Positions 33,598-43,172 of a stretch of DNA of 64,000 bases are shown here, piece after piece. Both the position numbers and the translations under genes were made by a program. Each line of letters opens with the position of its first letter. Position 1 is the first letter of the stretch. The notes under the pieces are model-generated. The model ran no database searches and was not told the origin of the DNA. It saw only the letters and a program-made list of their open reading frames with translations. This stretch comes from Geodermatophilus ruber (lineage in GTDB: Bacteria > Actinomycetota > Actinomycetes > Mycobacteriales > Geodermatophilaceae), in contig NZ_FOSW01000008.1 of NCBI RefSeq assembly GCF_900114385.1, forward strand, positions 62,001 to 126,000, given 5' to 3'.

Positions 33598-34677
33598 TCA
33601 GCCGGTGGTGCCGTCGCGGGTCTCCTCGCGGCCGTCGTCGGTGACCGGCGTCTCCGCGGGGCGCAGCGTCCGGATCGTGGCCTCCAGCGGCTGGGGACTC
33701 GGCACGGGCGCCTCGGCCACGCCGAGGTCGTCGAAGCGGCGCGAGGCGACCAGCACCGACCCCTCGTAGGAGCCCACCGTCTCGTTGTAGCGGGTCATCG
33801 CCGCGCCGAGCGCCGAACCCAGCCGGGTCAGGTGGCCCGACAGCGTGGTGAGCCGGGCGTGCAGCCGGCGGCCCACCTCGAGCACCTGGTCGGCGTCGCG
33901 GGCCAGGCGCTCCTGCCGCCAGGAGTAGGCCACCGTGCGCAGCAGGGCGAGCAGCGTGCTGGGCGTGGCCAGCACCACATCGCGGGCGAAGCCGTACTCG
34001 AGCAGCCCCGGCTCGGCCTCCAGCGCGGTGGTGAGAAAGCCGTCGGAGGGCACGAAGAGCACGGTGAACGGCGCCGCCGGGCGGAACGCCGTCGGGTACC
34101 GGCGGGCGGAGAGCGTGTCGACGTGCGCGCGCAACTGGCGGGCGTGCGCGGCCACCCGCTCGGCGCGCACCGCGACCTCCTCGGCCTGCACGGCCTCGAT
34201 GTAGCCGGTGAAGGGCACCTTGGCGTCGACCACCACCTGGCGGCCGTCGGCCAGGGTGACGACCAGGTCGGGGCGGACGCCGGCGCCGGCGTCGTTGGTG
34301 GCGCTGGGCTGCTCGACGAAGTCGCAGTGCTCCAGCAGGCCGGCCACCTCCACCACCCGGCGCAGCTGCACCTCGCCCCAGCGGCCGCGGACGTGCGGCG
34401 TGCGCAGCGCGGTCACCAGCGCCGCAGTCTCCTGGCGCAGCAGCGTCGAGGTCTGGCCGACGGTGCCCATCTGCTCCCGCAGCTCGCCGTGCGCCGTGGC
34501 GCGGGCCCGCTCCATGCCGGCCAGCAGCCGGTGCAGGTGGTCCAGCGACTCGTGCACCGGCTCCAGCCCCTCGTTCGCGGGACGCCGCCGGGAGAGCAGC
34601 GCGACGACGCCGAGAGTGGCCGCGGTGGCCAGCAGCGCGCCGAGGAGCAGACCGGTGAGCAGGGAAGCGGCGTCCAT
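33598..34677 (-). CDS. rmuC: DNA recombination protein RmuC
   Basis: This 359-residue protein has an N-terminal membrane helix (~6-28), a coiled coil and the RmuC nuclease-like domain: HVRGRWGEVQLRRVVEVAGLLEHCDF (~95-120), RPDLVVTLADGRQVVVDAKVPFTGYIEA with the D-AK nuclease-fold motif, then FTVLFVPSDGFLTTALE and ATPSTLLALLRTVAY. RmuC limits inversions at short repeats. The start at 34677 is chosen because the membrane helix follows directly; upstream in-frame codons belong to an antisense shadow. Confidence 0.95.
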   Translation of the reverse strand: MDAASLLTGLLLGALLATAATLGVVALLSRRRPANEGLEPVHESLDHLHRLLAGMERARATAHGELREQMGTVGQTSTLLRQETAALVTALRTPHVRGRWGEVQLRRVVEVAGLLEHCDFVEQPSATNDAGAGVRPDLVVTLADGRQVVVDAKVPFTGYIEAVQAEEVAVRAERVAAHARQLRAHVDTLSARRYPTAFRPAAPFTVLFVPSDGFLTTALEAEPGLLEYGFARDVVLATPSTLLALLRTVAYSWRQERLARDADQVLEVGRRLHARLTTLSGHLTRLGSALGAAMTRYNETVGSYEGSVLVASRRFDDLGVAEAPVPSPQPLEATIRTLRPAETPVTDDGREETRDGTTG

Positions 34678-34727
34678 GGTCTGCGAGGTTGCCGGACGGG
34701 TCCGACAGTTCGGTGGAGGCGCGGGGA

Positions 34728-35276
34728 TCAGACGACCAGGGTGAGCTGCGGGCGGCGGACCGCGGCCGCCTCGTGGTCGAGCAGCCAGCGCTTGACCGGC
34801 GTCCCCCAGCGGAAACCGCCCAGGCCGCCGTCGGACCCCAGGACCCGGTGACAGGGCACGAACAGCGCGGCCGCGTTGCGGGCGCAGGCGTTGGCCGCCG
34901 CGCGCACCGCGCTGGGCCGCCCGCACCGGGCCGCGAACCCGGCGTAGGTGTCCGGCTCGCCCGGGGGCACGGTGCGCAGCACCTCCCAGGCGTCCTCGAG
35001 GAACGGGCCGGAGCGCTGCCGCACCGGCACGTCGTCGATCGCGGTGAGCTCGCCGGCGACGAAGGCGTCCACGGTGTCGAGCACGGGCAGCCGCTCGGCC
35101 CGCTCGACCCAGGTCGGCCGCAGCGCGCGGTGCACCACGGGGAGGAGCGCGGCGACGTCGTCGGTCCAGCCGGCGGCGAGGACGACGTCCCGGCCGTCGG
35201 CGCCGGGGGTCACGACCACGGTGAACGGCCCGGGTGGGGTGGCGACGGTGGCGAACCGGGCGGGGGGAGGAGTCAT
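34728..35276 (-). CDS. ogt: Methylated-DNA-protein-cysteine methyltransferase (Ogt/MGMT)
   Basis: This 182-residue alkyltransferase repairs O6-alkylguanine by transferring the alkyl group to its own cysteine. The active site PCHRV is at 141-145 (Cys142), preceded by the RAAANACARNA helix and followed by GSDGGLGGFRWG. The usual DNA-binding Arg-finger region (SAVRAAA) is present. Its ATG overlaps the stop of the Ada/AlkA gene as ATGA, so the pair is co-translated and forms a small alkylation-damage operon. Confidence 0.93.
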   Translation of the reverse strand: MTPPPARFATVATPPGPFTVVVTPGADGRDVVLAAGWTDDVAALLPVVHRALRPTWVERAERLPVLDTVDAFVAGELTAIDDVPVRQRSGPFLEDAWEVLRTVPPGEPDTYAGFAARCGRPSAVRAAANACARNAAALFVPCHRVLGSDGGLGGFRWGTPVKRWLLDHEAAAVRRPQLTLVV

Positions 35277-36763
35277 GAGGCGCTCCGTTCGGGGAGGGGC
35301 GGGAGGCGACGGGTGAACAGGGTGGGCACGGCGAGCGCCCACAGGTGCATGACGGCGTAGGACCGCCACGGCCGCCAGCGGGTGCTCGCGTCGGCGTCGG
35401 AACTCCCCAGCGCGGCCAGGGAGCGCCGCAGCGCGAGGTCGCCGGGCAGCCATACATCAGGGTCGGCCAAACCGCGCAGCGCCACCAGGGCCTTCGTCCA
35501 CGGTCCGATGCCGGGGACGGCGAGCAGTTCCCGGGCGGCCTGCTCGCGGTCGGCGCCGGCGTCCAGGCAGACAGACCCGTCGGCGAGGGCGGCGGCCAGC
35601 GCGTGCACCGTGCGGCGGCGGCCGCCGGTCAGCCCGACCGCCGTCAGGTCGGCCTCGGCGAGCGCGGCTGGGCGGGGGAAGGCGTGGGTGAGCGTGCCGA
35701 CCGGTTCGGCCAGCGGGGTGCCGGCGGTCAGCAGCCGGGCGGTCAGCGTGCGGGCGCCGGCGACCGACACCTGCTGGCCGAGGACCGCCCGCACCGCCAG
35801 CTCGGCGGCGTCGGGGGAGGCGGGGACGCGGCGCCCGGGCGCGCCGGCCACCAGCGCGGCCAGGGTGGGGTCGGCGCCGAGGGTGTCGTCGACGGCCGCC
35901 GGGTCGGCGTCCAGGTCGAGCATCCGGCGGCACCGGCTCACCGCCACACCCAGGTCGCGCAGCTCGGCCGGCCGCAGCCGGGCGGTGACCGCCGCGGCGC
36001 CGTCCGGAGCGGGCGACAGCTGCACCACCGCCGGGCCGTGCGGTAGGTCCAGGACGCGGGAGAACGTCGTCCCGTCCCACTCCTCCAGGCCGGGGACGGC
36101 GTGCGCGCCGAGGAAGAGCAGCACCTCGGCGGCGTCGTACGGCGCCCGCGCGGCCAGCCGCAGGGTGAGCCAGCCGGGGGTGCCCCCGGTGGCGACGACC
36201 CGGGCGCGGCGCAGCTGCGTCGGGGTGGCGGCGAAGACCTCGCGCACCGTGTCGTTGAACTGGCGGATGCTGGCGAAGCCGGCGGCGAAGGCGACGTCGG
36301 CCATCGGCAGGTCGGTGGTCTCGATCAGCAGCCGCGCGGTCTGCGCGCGCTGAGCGCGGGCGAGCGCCAGGGGGCCGACGCCGAGCTCGCCCACGAGCAG
36401 CCGGTGCAGCTGGCGCTCGGAGTAGCCGAGCCGGGCGGCGAGCCCGGGGACGCCGCAGCGCTCCACCTCGCCGTCGGCGATCAGCCGCATCGCCCGGGCC
36501 ACGACGTCGGCCCGGACGTCCCACTCCGGTGAGCCGGGGACCGCGTCGGGGCGGCAGCGGCGGCAGGCGCGGTAGCCGGCGCCCTGGGCGGCGGCCGCGG
36601 TGGAGAAGAAGGTGACGTTGCGGGCCAGCGGGGTGCGGGCCGGGCAGGACGGGCGGCAGTAGATGCCGGTCGTGGCGACGGCGGTGAAGAACCAGCCGTC
36701 GAACCGGGCGTCGCGGCTGGCGACCGCGCGGTAGCAGCGCTCGGGGTCCAGCGGCGGTGTCAT
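35273..36763 (-). CDS. alkA: Ada-type regulator fused to AlkA DNA-3-methyladenine glycosylase
   Basis: This is a 496-residue fusion. Residues ~1-75 form the Ada zinc domain with Cys36, Cys40, Cys67 and Cys70 (IYCRPSC, CRRC), which can accept methyl from phosphotriesters. Residues ~85-185 form an AraC-type helix-turn-helix (LAARLGYSERQLHRLLVGELG ... DVAFAAGFASIRQFND). Residues ~190-496 form an AlkA glycosylase with the helix-hairpin-helix LLAVPGIGPWTKALVALRG and a catalytic Asp in LPGDLALRR. It senses and repairs alkylation damage. The start at 36763 begins at the conserved TPPLDPERCYRAV; it overlaps ogt. Confidence 0.95.
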   Translation of the reverse strand: MTPPLDPERCYRAVASRDARFDGWFFTAVATTGIYCRPSCPARTPLARNVTFFSTAAAAQGAGYRACRRCRPDAVPGSPEWDVRADVVARAMRLIADGEVERCGVPGLAARLGYSERQLHRLLVGELGVGPLALARAQRAQTARLLIETTDLPMADVAFAAGFASIRQFNDTVREVFAATPTQLRRARVVATGGTPGWLTLRLAARAPYDAAEVLLFLGAHAVPGLEEWDGTTFSRVLDLPHGPAVVQLSPAPDGAAAVTARLRPAELRDLGVAVSRCRRMLDLDADPAAVDDTLGADPTLAALVAGAPGRRVPASPDAAELAVRAVLGQQVSVAGARTLTARLLTAGTPLAEPVGTLTHAFPRPAALAEADLTAVGLTGGRRRTVHALAAALADGSVCLDAGADREQAARELLAVPGIGPWTKALVALRGLADPDVWLPGDLALRRSLAALGSSDADASTRWRPWRSYAVMHLWALAVPTLFTRRLPPLPERSAS

Positions 36764-36829
36764 GGGGACGAGCATGGCACCGCAGGGGCGAGGGGACTGG
36801 CGGGATTCGGACGCCGCCGTGAACACCTC

Positions 36830-37609
36830 TCAGCTGCGGGCGGGGTCGGCGACCAGCGCCGCGACGCCGTCCAGCAACCGCTCCAGGCCGAACGCGAACG
36901 AGCGCTCGGGGGCGAAGGCCGCCTGCAGTTCCTCCCCGGCCACCGGGCCGACCCGGGCGGCGGTGGGGAAACGCTCGGCGTCGAAGACCTGCGCGAGGTA
37001 GGGCTCGGTGGCCGCCCACCACTGGTCCTCGCCGAGGCCGGTGACCCGCTCGGCATCGGCCCGCTCCTGCACTCCGCCGACGGTGCCGCGCACGAACCCG
37101 GTGACCAGGGTGACCAGCAGGTCCATCTGCACCTCGGACAGGCCCAGGCCGTCGACCGCGCGCAGCTCGAGCTCGTACTTGCGCATCAGGTGGGGGCCCA
37201 GGGGCGGGCGGCCGGTGGCGAGGTGCAGCGCCCACGGGTGGCGGAGGAAGAGGTCCCAGTTGGCGCGGGCGACCGTGGTGAGCCGGTCGCGCCAGCTGCC
37301 GGAGGTCACCGCCTCCTCGGCGGGGTAGAGCTCGCCGAGGACCGAGTCGAGCATGAGGTCGACCAGCTCGCCCTTGCCGGGGACGTGGGTGTAGAGAGTC
37401 ATCGCCCCGACGCCGAGCTCGGCGGCCACCCGGCGCATGGACAACGCCGACAGCCCCTCGGCGTCGGCCAGGCGCACCGCCGCGGCCACGATCCGGTCGA
37501 CGTCCAGCCCGGCCCGGGGGCCCGGGCGGGACACCGGCTCGCCGGGGGTGCGCCACAGCAGCGCCATGCTGCGGGCCGGGTCGCCGGTGCCCGTGAACTC
37601 CGTCGCCAT
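36830..37609 (-). CDS. TetR-family transcriptional regulator
   Basis: This 259-residue repressor-type protein carries the helix-turn-helix at ~35-85 (VDRIVAAAVRLADAEGLSALSMRRVAAELGVGAMTLYTHVPGKGELVDLMLD). The C-terminal domain is of the TetR class-C type, containing WALHLATGRPPLGPHLMRKYE. The preserved MTLYTHVPGK motif is typical. The ligand is unknown. It is divergent to ychF and may act on its own promoter, where a partial palindrome lies at 37634-37651. The start at 37609 avoids an upstream extension that runs through that site. Confidence 0.92.
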   Translation of the reverse strand: MATEFTGTGDPARSMALLWRTPGEPVSRPGPRAGLDVDRIVAAAVRLADAEGLSALSMRRVAAELGVGAMTLYTHVPGKGELVDLMLDSVLGELYPAEEAVTSGSWRDRLTTVARANWDLFLRHPWALHLATGRPPLGPHLMRKYELELRAVDGLGLSEVQMDLLVTLVTGFVRGTVGGVQERADAERVTGLGEDQWWAATEPYLAQVFDAERFPTAARVGPVAGEELQAAFAPERSFAFGLERLLDGVAALVADPARS

Positions 37610-37633
37610 GCCCTCAGCCTCTCGCACACGATC

Positions 37634-37651
37634 TCCGTACCGTGTACCGGA
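37634..37651. promoter_or_regulatory. Candidate TetR operator
   Basis: TCCGTACCGTGTACCGGA has symmetric ends (TCCG/CGGA) around two GTAC half-sites seven bases apart, 25 bases upstream of the TetR start. Size and place suit an autoregulatory site. Confidence 0.35.
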
Positions 37652-37863
37652 ATGCTCTCGGGCGGGGAGCGGCAGCGGCTCGAGCCCCGCGGTCGAGATG
37701 ACCGGCGACAACTCGGTGCACGTGTTCCACGAACCGAGGACCGGCCTGACGTGGCCCCGCGCTTCCGGAGCGTTCCTCGTGCTGACGCAGCCCTGCAGAA
37801 CTCCGAGAGGGCGAACAATGCTCGGAGGGGGGCGGGACTCCGGGGGCCGTACTCTGGACTTCC

Positions 37864-38937
<1,074 letters not shown>

Positions 38938-39654
38938 CTCGGCGCATCCGCGCTGGTCAGCGCAGTGCTCGGCCTTCCGACCCTGCGCGGTCGGAAACGT
39001 TCCTCCGGTAGTTGCTGCGCTGCCCTCCTCATCCGGTCCTCGGCGGTGGGCCAGAGGTGGCTGTCAGTGGTCTGCTGTGCGAGCCGGCCTCGAGAGGGGA
39101 GGTCGCGCAGGTCATCGTCGCCGAGTGGGACGGCAGGAGAGCGTTGCCTGCGTTCCAGTTGCCGAGCCGGGCGGCGCCTCGTGGGCACGTGCGGCTCGAG
39201 AGGCCGCGGGGCGGTGCGCGTGACGGAGCCGGCCTCCGAGTGCGGGCTCGGAGCTATCGGCGGCGCGAGGTGTGGATCGAGCGGGCGTGGTTCCTGTCCG
39301 GCGCGCCCTGGTCGCCCTGCAGCCGGAGGCGATCGTCGGCGATCGGGTGGCCCTGGCGGAGCGGAGTGCCCCAGCTCTGCAGGGCGAGGGGGCGTGGTAG
39401 TCGTCAACTGGGGCTCGACCCCTCGCCGCCGGGCGGTCCGGTGGCGGACCTGATCGCGGGTGTCCGGAGAAGCCGCGCCGATGAGCGTTCGACGCGGACG
39501 TCCTTTCGTGATGTCGCGCTGAGTGGAGGCGATACGGGGCGGGGGCCGGCGGGGCGCCGTGCAGCCCAACAGCGCCCGCGACCCGGCTGATGAGACCCTT
39601 GACACACTCAAACCTACACAGCTAACTTACCTAGCAATCCGCGGAAGGTAACTC
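38938..39654. other. 717-bp region without a supported gene
   Basis: Open frames exist on both strands, but none has a recognisable domain, a good ribosome site or a gene-like neighbour relation, and their products are Arg/Pro-rich as expected from non-coding high-GC DNA. The last ~60 bp are AT-rich for this window and hold the MarR promoter and operator. The region is the boundary between conserved core genes and the accessory catabolic cluster, and may contain decayed sequence. Confidence 0.6.
39599..39635 (+). promoter_or_regulatory. Promoter and palindromic operator of the MarR gene
   Basis: A consensus -35 TTGACA (39599-39604) is followed after 18 bases by TAACTT. The -10 lies inside GCTAACT-T-ACCTAGC (39621-39635), a near-palindrome almost identical to the site before the flavin reductase gene (45961-45975). 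Binding of the MarR protein here would block RNA polymerase, i.e. autoregulation. Confidence 0.75.
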
Positions 39655-40203
39655 TTGAAGACAGTCACCACCACCCGGCCAGAGCTGCTCGACAACGGCG
39701 TCGATGACCAGCGGTTCCGGGCTCTGATCTACGACCTGCTGGCGTTCAGCAGCCGACTGGAGGAGGTTCGAAATGGGCTAGGCGCGCTCCTCGGCGTCAC
39801 GGGGCCGCAGTATTCGACCCTCATCGCCATCAGACTGCTGTCGGGAGAACGCGCCATCGGCATCACTGACGTTGCCGACTTCCTGCATGTCAGCGGCGCT
39901 TTCGTTACATCGGAAGTCAACAAGCTGGTCAAGCTCGCCCTGGTCGAGAAGGTCCGGGACCAGCAGGACCGCAGGCGGGTCTCGCTGTCCGTCACCGCAG
40001 AGGCAGAAGCCCGACTGGACGAGCTGAGCACCTTTCAGCGCCCGGTGAACGACCGCTTGTTCGCAAACATCACCAGGGAGGAATTCCTGGTCTTGTCCAA
40101 AGTGCTGAAGCAGCTGGTCAGCCAGGGCGACGAGGCCGAGCTCTACATGGAATACCTCCTCAAGAAACACCAACCAAGGCTGGCCGATGATGAGGCCGGC
40201 TGA
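39655..40203 (+). CDS. MarR-family transcriptional regulator of the monooxygenase cluster
   Basis: This 182-residue protein has the MarR winged helix-turn-helix: LGVTGPQYSTLIAIRLL, AIGITDVADFLHVSGAFVTSEVNKLVKLALVEKV and the wing DQQDRRRVSLSVT. Such proteins usually repress catabolic operons until a phenolic or aromatic ligand binds. The start is TTG at 39655, six bases after GGAAGG. A palindrome overlaps its own -10 box, and the same palindrome occurs at the start of the reductase transcript (45961), linking both halves of the cluster. hpaB follows 96 bases downstream on the same strand. Confidence 0.92.
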   Translation: MKTVTTTRPELLDNGVDDQRFRALIYDLLAFSSRLEEVRNGLGALLGVTGPQYSTLIAIRLLSGERAIGITDVADFLHVSGAFVTSEVNKLVKLALVEKVRDQQDRRRVSLSVTAEAEARLDELSTFQRPVNDRLFANITREEFLVLSKVLKQLVSQGDEAELYMEYLLKKHQPRLADDEAG

Positions 40204-40299
40204 GATCTGCGGCCGACGACGACGACGGCGCCATCCCATTCCTCCGGGCCGGGTGGTCCGTCGTCTCTGACGGCGGCCCTCAGCGATTGGACTGAAGGA

Positions 40300-41763
40300 A
40301 TGACCAAGACCGGAGCTGACCACCTGAACTCCCTCCGCGACGGCCGGGAGGTCTACGTCGATGGAAAGGTGGTCGAGGACGTCACAGAGCATCCGGCATT
40401 CCGGCAATCGGTCGGGGTGGCCGCGTCGCTCTACGACCTGCACACCGATCCGGTTCTCGGTCCCCAGCTCACGTTCGAGAGCCCGAAGACGGGCGAGCGG
40501 GTCAACCGCTCGTGGGAGCTGCCGACGAGCTACGAGCAGCTCGTCGGTCGCCGGCAGGCCCTCATGAAGTGGCAGGAGCCGCACCTCGGCTTCTTCGGTC
40601 GCTCCCCGGACCACGTGGCGTCCTGCATCGCCGCCATGTACATGTCCGCCCACGTGTACGACGAGTACGACCCCGCGCGCGGCGCCGCCGTGCGCAACTA
40701 CTACGAGCACTGCCGCGACAACGACCTCTACCTGACGTACACGATCATCAACCCGCAGGCGGACAAGTCGAAGTCCGTCAGCGAGCAGGCCGACCCCTAC
40801 CTGACGCTCGGCGTCGTGGACGAGGACAGCGAAGGCATCACCGTGCGCGGCGCGAAGATGCTCGCCACCTCGGGTGTCATGGCCAACGAGGTGTTCGTCA
40901 GCGGGGTGCAGCCGCTGCAGCCGGGGGACGAGCGGTACGCCGTCTCCTTCGCGGTGCCCATGAACGCGAAGGGCCTGCGGATCCTGTCGCGCAAGTCCTA
41001 CGAGGCCGCCGCGCTCTCCACCTTCGACAACCCGCTGTCCAGCCGGCTCGACGAGACCGACTCGGTCCTCTACTTCGACGACGTCAAGGTGCCCTGGGAG
41101 CGGGTCTTCGTCAACCAGGACATCGGCATGCTGCAGCGGCAGTTCCACGGCACGCCGGTGCACGTCTACCAGAACTACCAGTGCAACGTCCGGCTGCTGG
41201 TCAAGTTCCAGTTCCTCGCCGCCATCGCCCACCGGATCGCCGAGATCAACAGCACGCTCGGCTTCCCGCAGGTGCGCGAGCAGCTCGGGCAGCTCGCCGC
41301 GGAGGTGGGCTCGGTCGACGCGCTGCTGCACGCCATGGAGGTCAAGGGCTACAAGTACGGGGAGTACTTCATCCCGGACCCGGCGCTGCTCTACTCCTCG
41401 CAGGTGCTGACCCAGCAGCTGTATCCCAAGGTCATCCAGACGCTGCGCGAGCTCGCCGGCGGCGGCGTCATCATGCTGCCTTCCAGCGCCGACGACTACA
41501 GCAACCCGATGCTGGCCGACCTCATCTTCAAGACCCAGAAGTCCTCCGTCGCCACGCCCGAGGAGCGGGTCAAGCTCTTCAAGCTCGCCTGGGACGCCAT
41601 CGGCAGCGAGTTCGCGTCGCGGCACCTTCAGTACGAGATCTTCTACAACGGTGCGACATTCGTCGTCCGCGGCAACGCCTACCGCACCTTCGACTGGGGG
41701 CGCGGGGCCGAGCTGCTCGACTCGTACATGAAGTCGTACGACCTTCCCGCGGCCGCTCGCTGA
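40300..41763 (+). CDS. HpaB-type FADH2-dependent aromatic monooxygenase (4-hydroxyphenylacetate 3-hydroxylase family)
   Basis: This 487-residue protein matches the HpaB/PvcC/4-hydroxybutyryl-CoA dehydratase family. It has an N-terminal RDGREVYVDGKVVEDVTEHPAFRQSV, a SPDHVASCIAAMYM helix, a flavin-site segment TIINPQADKSKSV, a GAKMLATSGVMANEVFV segment and VPWERVFVNQDI in the C-terminal half. These enzymes use FADH2 supplied by a separate reductase to hydroxylate phenols or other aromatic rings; the reductase candidate is at 46025. GAAGGA precedes the ATG. The exact substrate cannot be read from the sequence; dehydratase activity is less likely because the cluster has a flavin reductase. Confidence 0.9.
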   Translation: MTKTGADHLNSLRDGREVYVDGKVVEDVTEHPAFRQSVGVAASLYDLHTDPVLGPQLTFESPKTGERVNRSWELPTSYEQLVGRRQALMKWQEPHLGFFGRSPDHVASCIAAMYMSAHVYDEYDPARGAAVRNYYEHCRDNDLYLTYTIINPQADKSKSVSEQADPYLTLGVVDEDSEGITVRGAKMLATSGVMANEVFVSGVQPLQPGDERYAVSFAVPMNAKGLRILSRKSYEAAALSTFDNPLSSRLDETDSVLYFDDVKVPWERVFVNQDIGMLQRQFHGTPVHVYQNYQCNVRLLVKFQFLAAIAHRIAEINSTLGFPQVREQLGQLAAEVGSVDALLHAMEVKGYKYGEYFIPDPALLYSSQVLTQQLYPKVIQTLRELAGGGVIMLPSSADDYSNPMLADLIFKTQKSSVATPEERVKLFKLAWDAIGSEFASRHLQYEIFYNGATFVVRGNAYRTFDWGRGAELLDSYMKSYDLPAAAR

Positions 41764-41892
41764 GCCGACCGGGGCCGAAACTCCAGGGACGGCCCCGGGT
41801 GATTCACGGAGTTCCGGCGCAATTCTGATCGGGCTTCCTGGTGACGCCGGCTTGTTCCGGGCGCCCGCCGCCCAGGCGTCACCCCCGATCTC

Positions 41893-41914
41893 GCCGCTCT
41901 TCTCGAGCGGCTTT
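41893..41914 (+). terminator. Hairpin with T-run between hpaB-type gene and ABC genes
   Basis: GCCGCTC-TTCTC-GAGCGGC is a perfect 7-bp stem followed directly by TTT. It lies 130 bases after the monooxygenase stop and 95 bases before the lipoprotein gene, in a comparatively AT-rich stretch. It could end the marR-hpaB transcript or act as an attenuator for the transporter genes. Confidence 0.55.
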
Positions 41915-42008
41915 CTCCACAGCATTATTTCGTCGGCCCCTCACGCCTGGATGTTCAGAAAGTCCGCACCGCTTTCCTGCATCGACAATCGAAGGGAGTC
42001 CCATCGCC

Positions 42009-43145
42009 ATGCGCATGAAGAACTCGGTGAGAGCATTTCTCGCCGGTGCCGTCGTCGCCGTTCTGGCCGCTTGCGGAGCAGCGGGAGGAGCCGGCGAGGA
42101 GGCTGCGGCCGCCCCGGACGCCTCCGAGAACTGGACCATCGCTGCCGACTACACCCAGCCCGACGGCACGACCGAGGAGGCTGACTACGAGCCGATGTCG
42201 CCGGACGGCGTCGAGGGTGACTGGAAGGTCTGTGCCCTGCTGCCGCACGTGAAGGACGCGCTCTGGGTGTCGGCCAATTACGGCAACCTCATGGAGGCCC
42301 AGCGACTCGGCGTGCAGTACAACATGTTCGAGGCCGGCGGCTACGGGAACCTGTCGACCCAGATCTCCCAGATGGACGACTGCATCGTCCAGGGCTACGA
42401 CGCCATCATCCTGGGTGCGATCAGCGCGGACGGGAACTGTTCGACGATCGAGCGGGCGATCGAGGCCGGCATCGTCGTGATCGACTTCATCAACGGCACC
42501 AACTGCTCCGACGCCGTGAAGTCGAGCGAACTGTTCGCCCAGGCCGTCGTCAGCTACTACGACACCGCGGCGCTCGCCGCTGAACACCTCGTCGAGACGT
42601 CCAACGGCGAACCGCGCAAGGTGGGCGTGTTCCCTGGTCCGGACGGTGCCACGTTCGCCAACGACGCCGCGCAGGGCTTCGCCGACGTCACGGAGGGCAC
42701 CAGTGTCGAGACGACCGTCGTCCGGCGGGGCGACACCGGCCTCGACGTCCAGCTCTCGCTGATCCAGGACGCGCTGCAGGCCTACCCGGACATGACCGAC
42801 GTCTTCGGCGTGGACATCGCCGCGGAGGCCGGCGTGGTCGCGCTGCGCAATGCCGGCAAGACCGGTGAGCTGGGCGTCTACGGCTACACGATCATCCCCG
42901 GCCTGTACGAGGCGATCCAGAACGGCGACGCCGCGGGTGCGGTGGCCGACCACACGCCGTTCCAGGGGCGCATCGCGATGGACATGGCGGTGCGGCTGCT
43001 CGAGGGCGAGGAGCTGCGGGCCACGCGAGTCGGCCCGGTCCCGGTGATGGTGAGTGACGAGAACGTCGACGAGGTCGATTACGTCGAGCTGTTCGGTCCG
43101 CGGGACTTCAAGCCGGTCTACGAGTGGGCCCCTTCGGGCAGCTGA
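42009..43145 (+). CDS. ABC transporter substrate-binding lipoprotein (sugar-type/TorT-like periplasmic fold)
   Basis: This 378-residue protein has a lipoprotein signal peptide: basic start, hydrophobic helix and lipobox AVLAAC with Cys22 as lipidation site. The mature part is a type I periplasmic-binding fold (DWKVCALLPHVKDALWVSANYGNLMEAQRLGV ... GYDAIILGAISADG ... VGVFPGPDGATFANDAAQGF). This resembles TorT and ribose-type receptors. With the ATPase and permease that follow it forms an importer. Its place between a monooxygenase and a flavin reductase suggests that it captures the aromatic substrate or a relative. The start ATG lies nine bases after GAAGGGAG. Confidence 0.9.
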   Translation: MRMKNSVRAFLAGAVVAVLAACGAAGGAGEEAAAAPDASENWTIAADYTQPDGTTEEADYEPMSPDGVEGDWKVCALLPHVKDALWVSANYGNLMEAQRLGVQYNMFEAGGYGNLSTQISQMDDCIVQGYDAIILGAISADGNCSTIERAIEAGIVVIDFINGTNCSDAVKSSELFAQAVVSYYDTAALAAEHLVETSNGEPRKVGVFPGPDGATFANDAAQGFADVTEGTSVETTVVRRGDTGLDVQLSLIQDALQAYPDMTDVFGVDIAAEAGVVALRNAGKTGELGVYGYTIIPGLYEAIQNGDAAGAVADHTPFQGRIAMDMAVRLLEGEELRATRVGPVPVMVSDENVDEVDYVELFGPRDFKPVYEWAPSGS

Positions 43146-43172
43146 CCGACTGATCTCGCCGAGGAGAATCCG

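Noticed and set aside
32204-33769. 521-residue plus-strand frame after ispH
   Set aside because: It overlaps the end of ispH in another frame and runs antisense to the four-helix membrane protein; its sequence is Arg/Ala-rich and unrecognisable.
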